Below, in pieces: positions 24,480 through 31,373 of a DNA stretch of 64,000 nt. Made by a program: the position numbers and the translations under genes. The DNA lies in the NCBI GenBank assembly GCA_964570285.1, contig CAZMXP010000023.1:5955-69954 (forward strand), given 5' to 3'. The DNA comes from CAZMXP01 sp964570285. Its GTDB lineage: Bacteria; Planctomycetota; PLA2. Every line of letters starts with the position of its first letter. Position 1 is the stretch's first letter. A model generated the notes under the pieces. The model saw only the letters and a list, made by a program, of their open reading frames with translations. It was not told the origin of the DNA and searched no databases.

Positions 24480-24845
24480 ATGGACGATCTGAGAGAGGCG
24501 CTACGCGAGGTTGCGGATGCCGCTGTCCACGCCGGCCACGGCACTGCCGGCGAGTTCGCCAGCAAGGCTTACGCGGATGCACTGGCCGACGCGGAGACTA
24601 TCATCACCGCGACGCTTGACGAGATCGCCGCCCTCCGCGCCCGCGTTGCGGAGCTTGAGCGGGAGCGCGACGCCGCCCTCGCGGACGCGGGGAGGCTCGC
24701 GGCGCTGCTTGCAAAGGCCGATGCCAGCGTCTACGCGGACCTATGGGTAGCGCAGAGATCGCGGGAGCCGCTGCCGCTAACGGTGGAGCATCTGACGAAT
24801 CTTCGGGCCGAGATCGCCGCCGCGCTGGCGGGGAGGCCGTCGTGA
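24480..24845 (+). CDS. Coiled-coil phage protein
   Basis: 121 residues. A long coiled coil (about 45-85; EIAALRARVAELERERD) is flanked by helices. ATG 24480 has GGGGGAGGAG upstream. The stop overlaps the next GTG. Related in style, but not clearly in sequence, to the other coiled-coil genes of this operon. Confidence 0.6.
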   Translation: MDDLREALREVADAAVHAGHGTAGEFASKAYADALADAETIITATLDEIAALRARVAELERERDAALADAGRLAALLAKADASVYADLWVAQRSREPLPLTVEHLTNLRAEIAAALAGRPS

Positions 24846-25132
24846 GCTTCTACCACGCGGATTGCATCGCCAACGGCTGCGCGAAGGCGCGCGAGGCCAT
24901 CGACCGGAGCGGGATGCACGAGACGCTGCCGGACCATCCCGAGATCGCCCGCCTCCGCGACGAGGTCGCCGCGCTGCGCGTCCGTATCGAGAAGGGGATG
25001 GAGGCGTGGTCCGCCGGTGCTGACCTGCGCCTCCACGCGACACGCGACGCCGCTGAGCGGTATAGCGCTGAGTGGGAGTACCCGAGGCCCTCTGTCCGCC
25101 GCGTTCTCGTGATCGACGCGGAGGGAGCATGA
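24842..25132 (+). CDS. Hypothetical coiled-coil protein
   Basis: 96 residues, GTG start overlapping the preceding stop. N-terminus has two Cys (HADCIANGCAKA), then a short coiled coil (IARLRDEVAALRVRIEK). Ends DAEGA within the recurring GGAGGGAGCATGA junction. Function unknown. Confidence 0.55.
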   Translation: MSFYHADCIANGCAKAREAIDRSGMHETLPDHPEIARLRDEVAALRVRIEKGMEAWSAGADLRLHATRDAAERYSAEWEYPRPSVRRVLVIDAEGA

Positions 25133-25392
25133 ACCGAGAGCAGTTCGAATCAGCCCTGCGGCACGCGAAGTACAGGTCGCACGCATTCCTGCCCGAAGCC
25201 TGCGACGGCTGCGCCAGCCTCGACGCCGCGATCCGTGCCGTCGAGGCGGCAGGGTACGTGTGGGAAGTCGAGCGCGGGGCGCGGAAGCTCTACGCGAGCG
25301 AGCACGCGGCGCGCCGTGCGGCGGAGCGGGAGGGCTGCGGGTCCAGTCGCCGTCTGTCGATCCATGGCGAGGACGCCAAGGAGGGAGCATGA
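25129..25392 (+). CDS. Hypothetical phage protein
   Basis: 87 residues, basic and helical, with CDGC (about 25-28) as a possible metal site. Ends DAKEGA in the recurring junction. Function unknown. Confidence 0.55.
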   Translation: MNREQFESALRHAKYRSHAFLPEACDGCASLDAAIRAVEAAGYVWEVERGARKLYASEHAARRAAEREGCGSSRRLSIHGEDAKEGA

Positions 25393-25649
25393 CGAAGAAG
25401 AAGCAGGAGCCGAAGCCGTGCAGGGCGTGGGCGTTCTACACCTGCTACGGCGACCTGATGCCGAACACCATCACGAAGCGCAACCGGCGGCACTGCATCG
25501 AGATGTTCATTCGCACGGCTGGCGACATGTTCTACGCGATGCAGTGGGAGTATCGCGGCTACCGCTGCGAGCGCGTGGACATCGTGCCGCGCCTGCGGAA
25601 GTCGAAGCCCGCGCCGAAGCCGAAGAGGCGGAAGGCGAGGAGAGCATGA
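25389..25649 (+). CDS. Basic phage protein
   Basis: 86 residues, very basic ends (MTKKKQEPK, KPAPKPKRRKARRA) around an aromatic-rich beta core (AWAFYTCYGDLMPNTI, MFYAMQWEYRGYR). May bind nucleic acid. Function unknown. Confidence 0.55.
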   Translation: MTKKKQEPKPCRAWAFYTCYGDLMPNTITKRNRRHCIEMFIRTAGDMFYAMQWEYRGYRCERVDIVPRLRKSKPAPKPKRRKARRA

Positions 25650-25840
25650 AGCACAAGCGCTACTGGGTCGGCATCGTCGATGGGAAGCCCTACGTCGAGG
25701 GCTGCTACGACATCTACGGCGACGCCCCCGCGAAGAGGGTCGAGGCGTTCACGTCACGGAAGGATGCCGCGTTGCGGTTCGATGTGATCCGCGAAGTCCA
25801 GCTTGTCGAAGTCGCGCCGAAGAAAGCGAGGAAGCGGTGA
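25646..25840 (+). CDS. Hypothetical phage protein
   Basis: 64 residues, starting MKHKRYWVGIVDGKPYVEGCYD; a small beta-rich fold with a basic tail. Related in pattern to the preceding basic protein. Function unknown. Confidence 0.55.
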   Translation: MKHKRYWVGIVDGKPYVEGCYDIYGDAPAKRVEAFTSRKDAALRFDVIREVQLVEVAPKKARKR

Positions 25841-26064
25841 GAAGCAGGGAAGAACGCGAACGCGAGCGCCGGGAATACGAAGCCGACGTGGCCTACGCCG
25901 TGTGGCGATCAGGCGGCAATCCCGACCGCGTGGACCACGACAGGGTGCTCGACCATTACTACGACGGACGCTACAGCGATGAAGCCGCGCGGAGTGAGTT
26001 GCGCCGGATGCGTCCGCCCGAGCCGGAGCCGGAGCCCGAGCCGGAGCAGCAGGAGGAGGCCTAG
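25837..26064 (+). CDS. Small protein with Pro-Glu tail
   Basis: 75 residues, GTG start overlapping the previous stop. An Arg/Glu-rich N-terminus, a tyrosine-rich middle, and a PEPEPEPEPE tail that is probably disordered. Function unknown. Confidence 0.5.
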   Translation: MRSREERERERREYEADVAYAVWRSGGNPDRVDHDRVLDHYYDGRYSDEAARSELRRMRPPEPEPEPEPEQQEEA

Positions 26065-26066
26065 CC

Positions 26067-26348
26067 GTGAGAGTCCCCGAGATCGTCGCGGAGATCGACA
26101 AGGCCGAGCAGGAGTGGCTGCAAGCGAGCCCGATGGACAAGGCCGACGCCTACGAGGACTTCGCGGGTGCTGTCATGGATCGCTACCCTCTCCTTCGCGC
26201 GGCGCTGGAGTTCGCGGAGGCGTCGTCGGCGTTCTTGGCCGCGTTCCTCAGCCCCAACGCCGATCTTGACGCCGTGGACGTTCTGCGGCATGTGCGGGAC
26301 GAGGCGCTGGCCCGGTACCGCGCCGAGGCGGAGAAGGAGGGGGCGTGA
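26067..26348 (+). CDS. Hypothetical helical protein
   Basis: 93 residues, all-helical and acidic (VPEIVAEIDKAEQEWLQ). GTG start two bases after the preceding stop. Ends EKEGA, overlapping the next GTG. Function unknown. Confidence 0.55.
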   Translation: MRVPEIVAEIDKAEQEWLQASPMDKADAYEDFAGAVMDRYPLLRAALEFAEASSAFLAAFLSPNADLDAVDVLRHVRDEALARYRAEAEKEGA

Positions 26349-27085
26349 GCGACACTGAAGTCACGCGCGACATCTTCGCGCGGCTCCGCGCCCGCTACGC
26401 CGACGACCGCAACGGCTACGTCCTGCTCGAAGACGTTGGCGATGGCGCAGGATTCGGCAACTCCGGCTGGTCCGACGCAATCGCCATGCAGACATGGCCG
26501 TCGAAGGGGCTGGCGTTCATCGGCTTCGAGGTCAAGGCGTCACGATCCGACTGGAAGCGCGAACTCGACAGGCCGGGCAAGAACGCCGGATGGCTGGCGT
26601 GCTGCCACGAGTGGTACGTCGCCGCTCCGGATGGCGTCGTGCAACTGGCGGAACTCCCCGCCGGATGGGGGCTCATGCTCCCGAGCGGTGCCACCAATCT
26701 CCGCATCGCCAAGCGATCCGACCGACCTGCGCCGGAGCCGGTGACGATGGACATGATCGCCGCGATCTTCCGCGCGTCGGCGAACTCGCGCAAGCACGTC
26801 CTACGGCAGTTGATATCCGATCAGCGCGCCGAGATCCGGGCGAAGGAGTGCGCGGACCACGAAGAGCTTAAGAGGCGGCTTGCGGCGGCAGAGCGCAACT
26901 ACGAGGAGCTTCAGGATGCGCTTGGCGAGCGGTGGAGCAGCGTAGAGGACGTGAAGGCCGCGGCTTACAAGCTCGCGTCTGCTGGCGACGACATTGACGA
27001 CCAGGTCCGAGCGGCGATTGAACTCTACCGAACGAGGGCGGATCGGCTTGCCGCCGTCCTGCTCGACGACAAGGAGGCTCCGTGA
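26345..27085 (+). CDS. MmcB-like PD-(D/E)XK nuclease candidate
   Basis: 246 residues. The N-terminal 125 residues match the pattern of MmcB/DUF1052-type putative nucleases: an Asp in the GWSDAIAM strand, the GFEVKASRSDWKRE motif (E-x-K), then a strand describing HEWYVAAPDGVVQLAELPAGWGLM. These proteins are linked to translesion repair in some proteobacteria. The C-terminal 110 residues form a coiled coil. In this phage it may process or nick DNA. GTG start overlaps the preceding stop. Confidence 0.6.
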   Translation: MSDTEVTRDIFARLRARYADDRNGYVLLEDVGDGAGFGNSGWSDAIAMQTWPSKGLAFIGFEVKASRSDWKRELDRPGKNAGWLACCHEWYVAAPDGVVQLAELPAGWGLMLPSGATNLRIAKRSDRPAPEPVTMDMIAAIFRASANSRKHVLRQLISDQRAEIRAKECADHEELKRRLAAAERNYEELQDALGERWSSVEDVKAAAYKLASAGDDIDDQVRAAIELYRTRADRLAAVLLDDKEAP

Positions 27086-27255
27086 CCGAGTACGCGAGCT
27101 TTCTGGACCTGAAGCGCGCGCTCTGCCCCGAGTGCGAGGGCGCGGGGCTCGTGGACGATTCGGTTTTCTGCGACCCGTCCTCGCCGCTCTCGCGCGACGA
27201 CGTGAGGGAGTGCCCCGCCTGCAAGGGATCGGGGCGGAAGGAGCAGGGAGCATGA
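27082..27255 (+). CDS. 57-residue DnaJ-type zinc-finger protein
   Basis: Two CxxCxGxG motifs (CPECEGAG and CPACKGSG) separated by about 30 residues, as in half of a DnaJ cysteine-rich domain. GTG start overlaps the nuclease stop. No J-domain. May be a free-standing metal-binding adaptor; function unknown. Confidence 0.65.
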   Translation: MTEYASFLDLKRALCPECEGAGLVDDSVFCDPSSPLSRDDVRECPACKGSGRKEQGA

Positions 27256-27455
27256 GCCTCCCCGACCGCGCCTACCGAGTGGCGCTCGTCCACGCAAGCG
27301 GCGTCCCGCCCTACGTGTACGTCGTGATCGCCCCGGACGCCGAGACGGCCATCCGCCTGTGCATCGACACGCGCGGCGAGCCGGGCCGTTGGCGTCTTGA
27401 GTCGTGCAACCCGATCCGCGCCGATGGCGTGGTCGTGCGTGGTGATGTGAAGTAA
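27252..27455 (+). CDS. Hypothetical phage protein
   Basis: 67 residues, beta-rich (YRVALVHASG, YVYVVIAPDAETAIRLC), similar to small phage proteins that modify host functions, but unassigned. The start lies in the GGGAGCATGA junction. Confidence 0.5.
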   Translation: MSLPDRAYRVALVHASGVPPYVYVVIAPDAETAIRLCIDTRGEPGRWRLESCNPIRADGVVVRGDVK

Positions 27456-27793
27456 TGGGGCTCCCCGACCGCGCCGTCGTCTCCCGCTGCTGGCGGTGTA
27501 GGTTCCCCTTCCACAAGTCGGAGACGCCCATTCGCATCGTCGTGACCATCGGCGGCAGGGCGGTGGAGGATGGGGGCGCACTTCGTTGGTTCCTCCTGCG
27601 CTCCGGCGCTTACTGTCAGCCGCTCCGGCGAAGCCAGACGCCGGGGCGGCATCTTTCACTACACTCGCGGGCAGGACGGAAGGCGAGACGTGCCCCTCGG
27701 GGTTGCTTCCTTCGGGATAGCGCCGTCCACCCGATCTTTACGACGACAACGCGGCTAGGCCGCAGGAGGCGTACACATGGACTACAGGGATGA
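27455..27793 (+). CDS. Weak ORF after small-gene array
   Basis: 112 codons starting in the TAATG junction after the previous gene. The first 30 residues contain CWRC and look plausible (MGLPDRAVVSRCWRC, echoing MSLPDRA of the gene before). The remainder is Arg-rich without structure and it runs 17 bases into the next gene, so the true product may be shorter or absent. If unreal, 27456-27776 is a 321-bp gap in which I see no other clear signal. Confidence 0.3.
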   Translation: MGLPDRAVVSRCWRCRFPFHKSETPIRIVVTIGGRAVEDGGALRWFLLRSGAYCQPLRRSQTPGRHLSLHSRAGRKARRAPRGCFLRDSAVHPIFTTTTRLGRRRRTHGLQG

Positions 27794-28235
27794 ATACCGC
27801 AGGCACGCGCCGATGGCGCGATTCGCGGCATGGAAGCTCGCGCTATGGGTCGTAGGGGTCGGTGCGCTGTTCGGCGTCGTCGGGATCGGCTTCGGTTGGT
27901 TCGGAGAAGCCGCAACCGTGACGCGCGAGCAGATGGGGCCGCGCGCCGCGATCAGGAAGTACGAGTGGTTCAAGGATGCAGCCGCTCAACTCGACAGGAA
28001 GCGGGCCGACATCGACGTATACCGAGCCCGCGTCGCGGCGGCAGAGAAGCGCGCCCTTAACGGGGACCGCACCGACCGCGAGAGGCTGTCCGTCATGGAG
28101 GCGGAGCTTGCGGGCGTCCTCGCGTCGTACAACGCACTCGCGGCGGAATACAACGCCGCTTCCAGCAAGTTCAACTGGGCTCCGCTCAAGGGCGACGTGC
28201 CCGAGACCGTGGCCCCCTACACGGAAGGCCGGTAA
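27777..28235 (+). CDS. Membrane-anchored coiled-coil protein
   Basis: 152 residues. One membrane helix (about 22-41, LALWVVGVGALFGVVGIGFGW) and a periplasmic coiled coil (about 60-115). GCAGGAGG lies 8 bases before the ATG, one of the strongest ribosome sites here. It is followed two bases later by a lipoprotein gene, so the two may act together in the envelope. This gene pair layout recalls spanins but has not been shown to be one. Confidence 0.6.
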   Translation: MDYRDEYRRHAPMARFAAWKLALWVVGVGALFGVVGIGFGWFGEAATVTREQMGPRAAIRKYEWFKDAAAQLDRKRADIDVYRARVAAAEKRALNGDRTDRERLSVMEAELAGVLASYNALAAEYNAASSKFNWAPLKGDVPETVAPYTEGR

Positions 28236-28237
28236 CC

Positions 28238-28777
28238 ATGAGAACAGCCCTTGTGATGGCGCTCCTGTTCGCGGGGTGCATCGACAACAAGGCCCCGCAG
28301 AGCACGAGCGGGGTGTCCAAGACCGCCACGACAGTCCCCACTGGCAGCGACGGGCTGACCATCGAGCAGCGCAACGTGCGCGACCGACTGCTTGTTGACA
28401 ACGATCCCGGAGCGATCAAGCACCTGTACGTCCTGTCCGCCTACAGCGGCCAAGCCCTCATCTACTCCACGGTGCGCGGCAAGGTCACAAGCAGCGGGAA
28501 GCGCCTGTCGCCAACGAGCGTAGTCGTCGGATCGTCCGGCGACATGAAGCGCGGCGGGTTCGCTACGGGGCTCGGCGACACGGTGACCGCCGAGGTTCTT
28601 CAGGACGACGGCACCTACGGCAGCAGCATCGAGTACCTGTTCTGGTGGGACAGCAAGGGCGCGTATCACCAGCACTACGTCGGCGGCGGGCAGATCGTCC
28701 ACGTCAGCGATCAGCCGCTTTCGGTTGGCTCCGTGACGATCAACGTGGAGTCTAGGGCGGAGGTCGAGCCACGTTAG
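28238..28777 (+). CDS. Phage/plasmid-type lipoprotein
   Basis: 179 residues with signal peptide and lipobox (MALLFAGC, Cys about 14). The body has motifs I recall from a lipoprotein family on phages and plasmids: KHLYVLSAYSGQALIYSTVRGKVTSSGKRLSP and GGQIVHVSDQPLSVG. Its role is unknown; a surface function in lysogens is plausible. It is the last gene of the rightward early block and is followed by a hairpin. Confidence 0.7.
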   Translation: MRTALVMALLFAGCIDNKAPQSTSGVSKTATTVPTGSDGLTIEQRNVRDRLLVDNDPGAIKHLYVLSAYSGQALIYSTVRGKVTSSGKRLSPTSVVVGSSGDMKRGGFATGLGDTVTAEVLQDDGTYGSSIEYLFWWDSKGAYHQHYVGGGQIVHVSDQPLSVGSVTINVESRAEVEPR

Positions 28778-28856
28778 CCCGTCCTGCTCCCCGGCGAGTC
28801 GGTCGGATGCGGTAGGATGTTGCCGGAGTTGCGAGTCAGGCGCTTTGCCCGCCGTG

Positions 28857-28877
28857 GCCCCGAGGCGCATTCGGGGC
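28857..28877 (+). terminator. Hairpin before the tRNA
   Basis: GCCCCGA (28857-28863) pairs with TCGGGGC (28871-28877) around a 7-base loop. No U-tract. It lies 80 bases after the lipoprotein stop and may end that transcript or mark the tRNA 5' leader. Confidence 0.4.
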
Positions 28878-28893
28878 ACCTTGAAATCACGAT

Positions 28894-28968
28894 GCCGGGG
28901 TAGAGCAGCGGTAGCTCGTCAGCCTCATAAGCTGAAGGTCGCAGGTTCGATTCCTGCCCCCTGCACCA
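28894..28968 (+). tRNA. tRNA-Met (CAT anticodon), prophage-borne
   Basis: 75 bases with encoded CCA. Acceptor GCCGGGG pairs with CCCCTGC with one C-T mismatch at the third pair; D-stem GAGC/GCTC; anticodon stem TCAGC/GCTGA with loop CTCATAA; T-stem GCAGG/CCTGC with TTCGATT loop. The first pair is G-C, so it is not an initiator. CAT could also be tRNA-Ile2 if the C is modified to lysidine. Structure is otherwise complete. Confidence 0.88.
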
Positions 28969-28999
28969 TGCAACCCGGAGTCCTTCGGGAGTCCGGCGC

Positions 29000-29031
29000 G
29001 GGGAGGGGGTGACGGTAAGCGCCCCTTCCCC
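29000..29031. terminator. Convergent hairpin between the two arms
   Basis: GGGGAGGGGG (29000-29009) can pair with CCCCTTCCCC (29022-29031) allowing one bulge. It lies just between the end of the plus-strand block and the end of the minus-strand block, so it could terminate both. Confidence 0.45.
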
Positions 29032-29034
29032 TGC

Positions 29035-29124
29035 TTAATCCTTCCCTCCGAGGTGCCACCAGACCGCCGCGAGCACCAGAGCGGCGGCGCCGGCGAACAG
29101 GAGGAGAAGGTCGCCGCCGGTCAA
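29035..29124 (-). CDS. 29-residue membrane peptide, holin candidate
   Basis: TTG start overlapping the preceding TGA (TTGA). Nearly all hydrophobic: TGGDLLLLFAGAAALVLAAVWW, with a short charged tail. Last gene of the late transcript. A tiny membrane protein beside lipoproteins fits a lysis accessory; this is inferred. Confidence 0.4.
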   Translation of the reverse strand: MTGGDLLLLFAGAAALVLAAVWWHLGGKD

Positions 29125-29675
29125 CGCCTGCGACCCGTCACGAGCCCGAGGAGCCACCCCGCGACGATGCAGACGGCCCCGATGAACCAGACCTGCGGCG
29201 TGCGCCAAACTTGAACCCCGTGAAGTACCGGAGCACCGACAGCACCAGCGCCGCCAGACCCGCGTAGATCGCTACCGCCTTCGCGTGGAGCCACGCGATG
29301 AACTCCGTCAGCGCGTCCGCCGTCTTCGACCCCGACTCCGCCGCCGACTGGATCGCCGGGACCGCCGTCTCCAACTGCTTGAGCAGCGTCGGCTTCTCCC
29401 CCGCGATCCACTTGCAGCCCGTCGTCGCGCTCAAGGCGAACAGCAGCACTACCGCCGTTGCTCTGGACTTCCACATGCGCGCTCCCTTCCACCCCGTGCA
29501 GCCACTCGACCGACCCCTTGCCGTCCGCGCGGAGCGTCGCGCCGCCGCGCAACTCGGCCTTCACGACGCGCCAGGGCGTCGCCTGCTTCGCCGTGCCGCA
29601 GGCGGCCAGGAGGGCCACGAGTAGCCAAGCAGTTCGCGCTGCAGCCGCGGCACGACCTCGCGCGATCGCGGGCAC
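29121..29675 (-). CDS. Nested lipoprotein frame (weak C-terminal half)
   Basis: From GTG 29675 the frame encodes a signal and lipobox (LLVALLAAC) and about 55 plausible residues (RVVKAELRGGATLRADGKGSVEWLHGV). The frame stays open to 29121, but from about 29450 to 29205 it looks like the shadow of the gene read in the other frame. The real product may be this N-terminal lipoprotein, an outer-membrane spanin-like candidate, with an ill-defined end. Confidence 0.3.
   Translation of the reverse strand: MPAIARGRAAAAARTAWLLVALLAACGTAKQATPWRVVKAELRGGATLRADGKGSVEWLHGVEGSAHVEVQSNGGSAAVRLERDDGLQVDRGGEADAAQAVGDGGPGDPVGGGVGVEDGGRADGVHRVAPREGGSDLRGSGGAGAVGAPVLHGVQVWRTPQVWFIGAVCIVAGWLLGLVTGRRR
29138..29476 (-). 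CDS. Lipoprotein with membrane helix, likely frameshifted tail
   Basis: 112 residues: signal with lipobox (SATTGC, Cys about 21), helix, then a membrane segment (about 67-87, AVAIYAGLAALVLSVLRYFTG). The last 25 residues (GARRRSGSSGPSASS) are low-complexity, whereas the -1 frame from the same point encodes a second membrane helix (VWFIGAVCIVAGWLLGLVTG) ending at 29121. The product may therefore be made by -1 frameshift, or the gene carries an indel. Likely a holin or other lysis protein. Confidence 0.5.
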   Translation of the reverse strand: MWKSRATAVVLLFALSATTGCKWIAGEKPTLLKQLETAVPAIQSAAESGSKTADALTEFIAWLHAKAVAIYAGLAALVLSVLRYFTGFKFGARRRSGSSGPSASSRGGSSGS

Positions 29676-29773
29676 TGCACGCAGCAGTACAGGTCCGGCC
29701 TCCCCGCCACGCGCAAGAGATAGTGCGGGGTGGTTGCCCTGCAGCCGTCGCACCAACGCGAGGGCGTCGCCAC
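29561..29773 (-). CDS. Small zinc-finger protein in lysis region
   Basis: 70 residues, GTG start. Cys pattern CDGC and CCVQC (about 8-11 and 30-34) gives a probable zinc finger. Codon pattern is good up to about residue 55; the last 15 Arg-rich residues overlap the nested lipoprotein frame. Function unknown. Confidence 0.5.
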   Translation of the reverse strand: MATPSRWCDGCRATTPHYLLRVAGRPDLYCCVQCPRSREVVPRLQRELLGYSWPSWPPAARRSRRRPGAS

Positions 29774-29779
29774 GCGGCC

Positions 29780-30145
29780 TCATGGCGCGAGGTGCGGCAT
29801 CGAGACGCGCGCCTGCTCCCACGTCGCGGGTACCAGCGACACGGGCTTGCTCCGGTCGGCGCTGAACTGGATCGCCCAGACGCGCCGCTCCGTCGTCGCC
29901 TCGAACTGGAAGGTCTTCAGCACGACGATCGGCCCGCCGTAGACCTCGGGCCCGCGCACGACGATCGCGCCGGCGCCGCCCGCCTCGATCGCGATGAAGC
30001 GCGCGTTGCCGTGGACGTGCGGGCCGCTGACCTCGAGCGAGTAGGGCTCGAAGGCGGCCTGCGCGACGTCGGCGGCGATCTTCGCCGTGCGGCAGCCGGG
30101 GAGCGCGAACGCCGCGCAGAGCACGGCAACCAGCAAGAGTCGCAT
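29780..30145 (-). CDS. Phage lipoprotein
   Basis: 121 residues with signal peptide and lipobox (FALPGC, Cys about 18). The remainder is beta-rich (IAIEAGGAGAIVVRGPEVYGGPIVV) and probably periplasmic. Directly downstream of a membrane-plus-coiled-coil gene, a pairing like inner and outer spanin subunits, although o-spanins are usually shorter and Pro-rich. Confidence 0.6.
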   Translation of the reverse strand: MRLLLVAVLCAAFALPGCRTAKIAADVAQAAFEPYSLEVSGPHVHGNARFIAIEAGGAGAIVVRGPEVYGGPIVVLKTFQFEATTERRVWAIQFSADRSKPVSLVPATWEQARVSMPHLAP

Positions 30146-30147
30146 GG

Positions 30148-30471
30148 TCAGTCCTCCTTCTTGTTGCGTCCCGAATAGGCGCGCTCCACGGCGTCGAGTG
30201 CACTCCTCATCTGCGCCGCGTGCGCCTCCAACGTGATCTTCAGCCGCTCCATCGCCAGCGCGTTCTCCGCCGCCCGCGCCGCGAGCTCCTTCTCCTGCGC
30301 GACCGCACGCGCCTCGCGATCAGCGTTCGCCGATTTCCAACTCATCCACATGAAGACGAGCAGCAACCCCAGCGCCCCGCCCTGGATCACCGGCGTGAAG
30401 ATCGAATCCCCCGCGCTGTTCGCGATGATCCCCGTACCGAGCACGGCGCTGAACTTCATCTGCCAGTCCAT
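30148..30471 (-). CDS. Membrane and coiled-coil protein, i-spanin or holin candidate
   Basis: 107 residues: one membrane helix (about 25-47, VIQGGALGLLLVFMWMSW) followed by a long coiled coil (REARAVAQEKELAARAAENALAMERLKI). ATG 30471 has GGGAGG upstream; earlier in-frame codons give a non-matching N-terminus. The topology suits an i-spanin (Rz type) acting with the lipoprotein encoded next, or a holin partner. First gene of the lysis-like group. Confidence 0.5.
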   Translation of the reverse strand: MDWQMKFSAVLGTGIIANSAGDSIFTPVIQGGALGLLLVFMWMSWKSANADREARAVAQEKELAARAAENALAMERLKITLEAHAAQMRSALDAVERAYSGRNKKED

Positions 30472-30502
30472 CGCACGCCTCCCTCCGCAACTGTTGCAGA
30501 AC

Positions 30503-30544
30503 CGCGCATTAGTCCCAATTGGTCGCATTCCGATTGGTCGCATT
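30503..30544 (-). repeat. ATTGGTCGCATT direct repeats
   Basis: Two exact copies of ATTGGTCGCATT (30518-30529, 30533-30544) at 15-bp spacing, and a partial copy (CGCATT) at 30505. They sit in the 167-bp gap between the last tail gene and the lysis-like group, so they may be an operator or late-expression control element. Confidence 0.5.
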
Positions 30545-30638
30545 TGCCCGCGTTTATTCCCAAACTGTTCGCGGTCCGCCCAAGGGGAAGCGTGATCGCT
30601 CTCAGCACGGGACACGGACCCCCGTGGTCATGGCGGCA

Positions 30639-31340
30639 CTACAGCGCGAGCTCCGCAATCGCGTCGATCCACGCCGCGTACTCGAACCCGGCCGTGCCGC
30701 CGCCGACCTCGACCTTGAAGTCGAAGCTCTCGTTGGCATCGAGCGGCACCCATACCTGGGCCTCGAAGTACCGGTTCGCGACCTGCGCGTAGACGTTGTT
30801 CTGGCTGCTCGCTCCCGCTCCGGTCGGTCGGACGCCAAAGTAGGCGTCATCTGTCGTCGGCACCGTCTCGCTCGCACCGGTGCGCACGCGGATGCGCAGC
30901 AGCACGGCGACCACGAGGTGCGTCACCTGCGTCGAGTCCTGGAGCGTGTCGAGCAACGTCGTCAGGTCGACCGCGGTGAAGGCGACGTCGCCCGTCGCCG
31001 GCGACGCCGGCGAGAAGGTGATCGCGCGCGAGGCAAGCGCGGTCGCCGTGAGCCACTTGATCTTCGGCACGCGCATCGTGCGCCACCCGTAGGTGGGGGT
31101 CGCGTCGAGGCGGCACCACATCTTCGCGACCGGATTCTGGGGGTCGGTCGTGTCGATCCAGATCGTTCCAAGTTCGGCCGCCCCCCACGCCGGCGACGCG
31201 CCCGCGCTGGGGTCCGAGGGGCCCCAGTAGTGCGTGAGGGCCGACTCCACGCCGTTGCGGTTGTCGACCATGTAGTCGTCGTGGTCGCTCGAGGTCGTCG
31301 TGCGGGCGCCGCTCGATCCGCTGTGGTAGTCCTGGCTCAT
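30639..31340 (-). CDS. Hypothetical tail protein
   Basis: 233 residues. N-terminal stretch rich in Ser/Asp/His (SSDHDDYMVDNRNGVE), then beta-rich segments (AELGTIWIDTTDPQNPVAKMWCRL) typical of fibre or tip-associated proteins. Last gene of the tail block. Its identity is inferred from position and composition. Confidence 0.55.
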   Translation of the reverse strand: MSQDYHSGSSGARTTTSSDHDDYMVDNRNGVESALTHYWGPSDPSAGASPAWGAAELGTIWIDTTDPQNPVAKMWCRLDATPTYGWRTMRVPKIKWLTATALASRAITFSPASPATGDVAFTAVDLTTLLDTLQDSTQVTHLVVAVLLRIRVRTGASETVPTTDDAYFGVRPTGAGASSQNNVYAQVANRYFEAQVWVPLDANESFDFKVEVGGGTAGFEYAAWIDAIAELAL

Positions 31341-31373
31341 CCCCGGGCCAGCGTGGGCCCTGCAGACCCCTAC

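Noticed and set aside
22664..27255. Toxin-antitoxin or known defence system in the small-gene array
   Set aside because: Small overlapping pairs were considered, but no toxin fold or defence-domain motif could be recognised apart from the MmcB-like nuclease, which alone does not define a system.
28857..28968. tRNA gene as the attachment site
   Set aside because: Phages often use tRNA genes, but this one is internal, 13 kb from the integrase, and no duplicate of its 3' end was seen near either element end.
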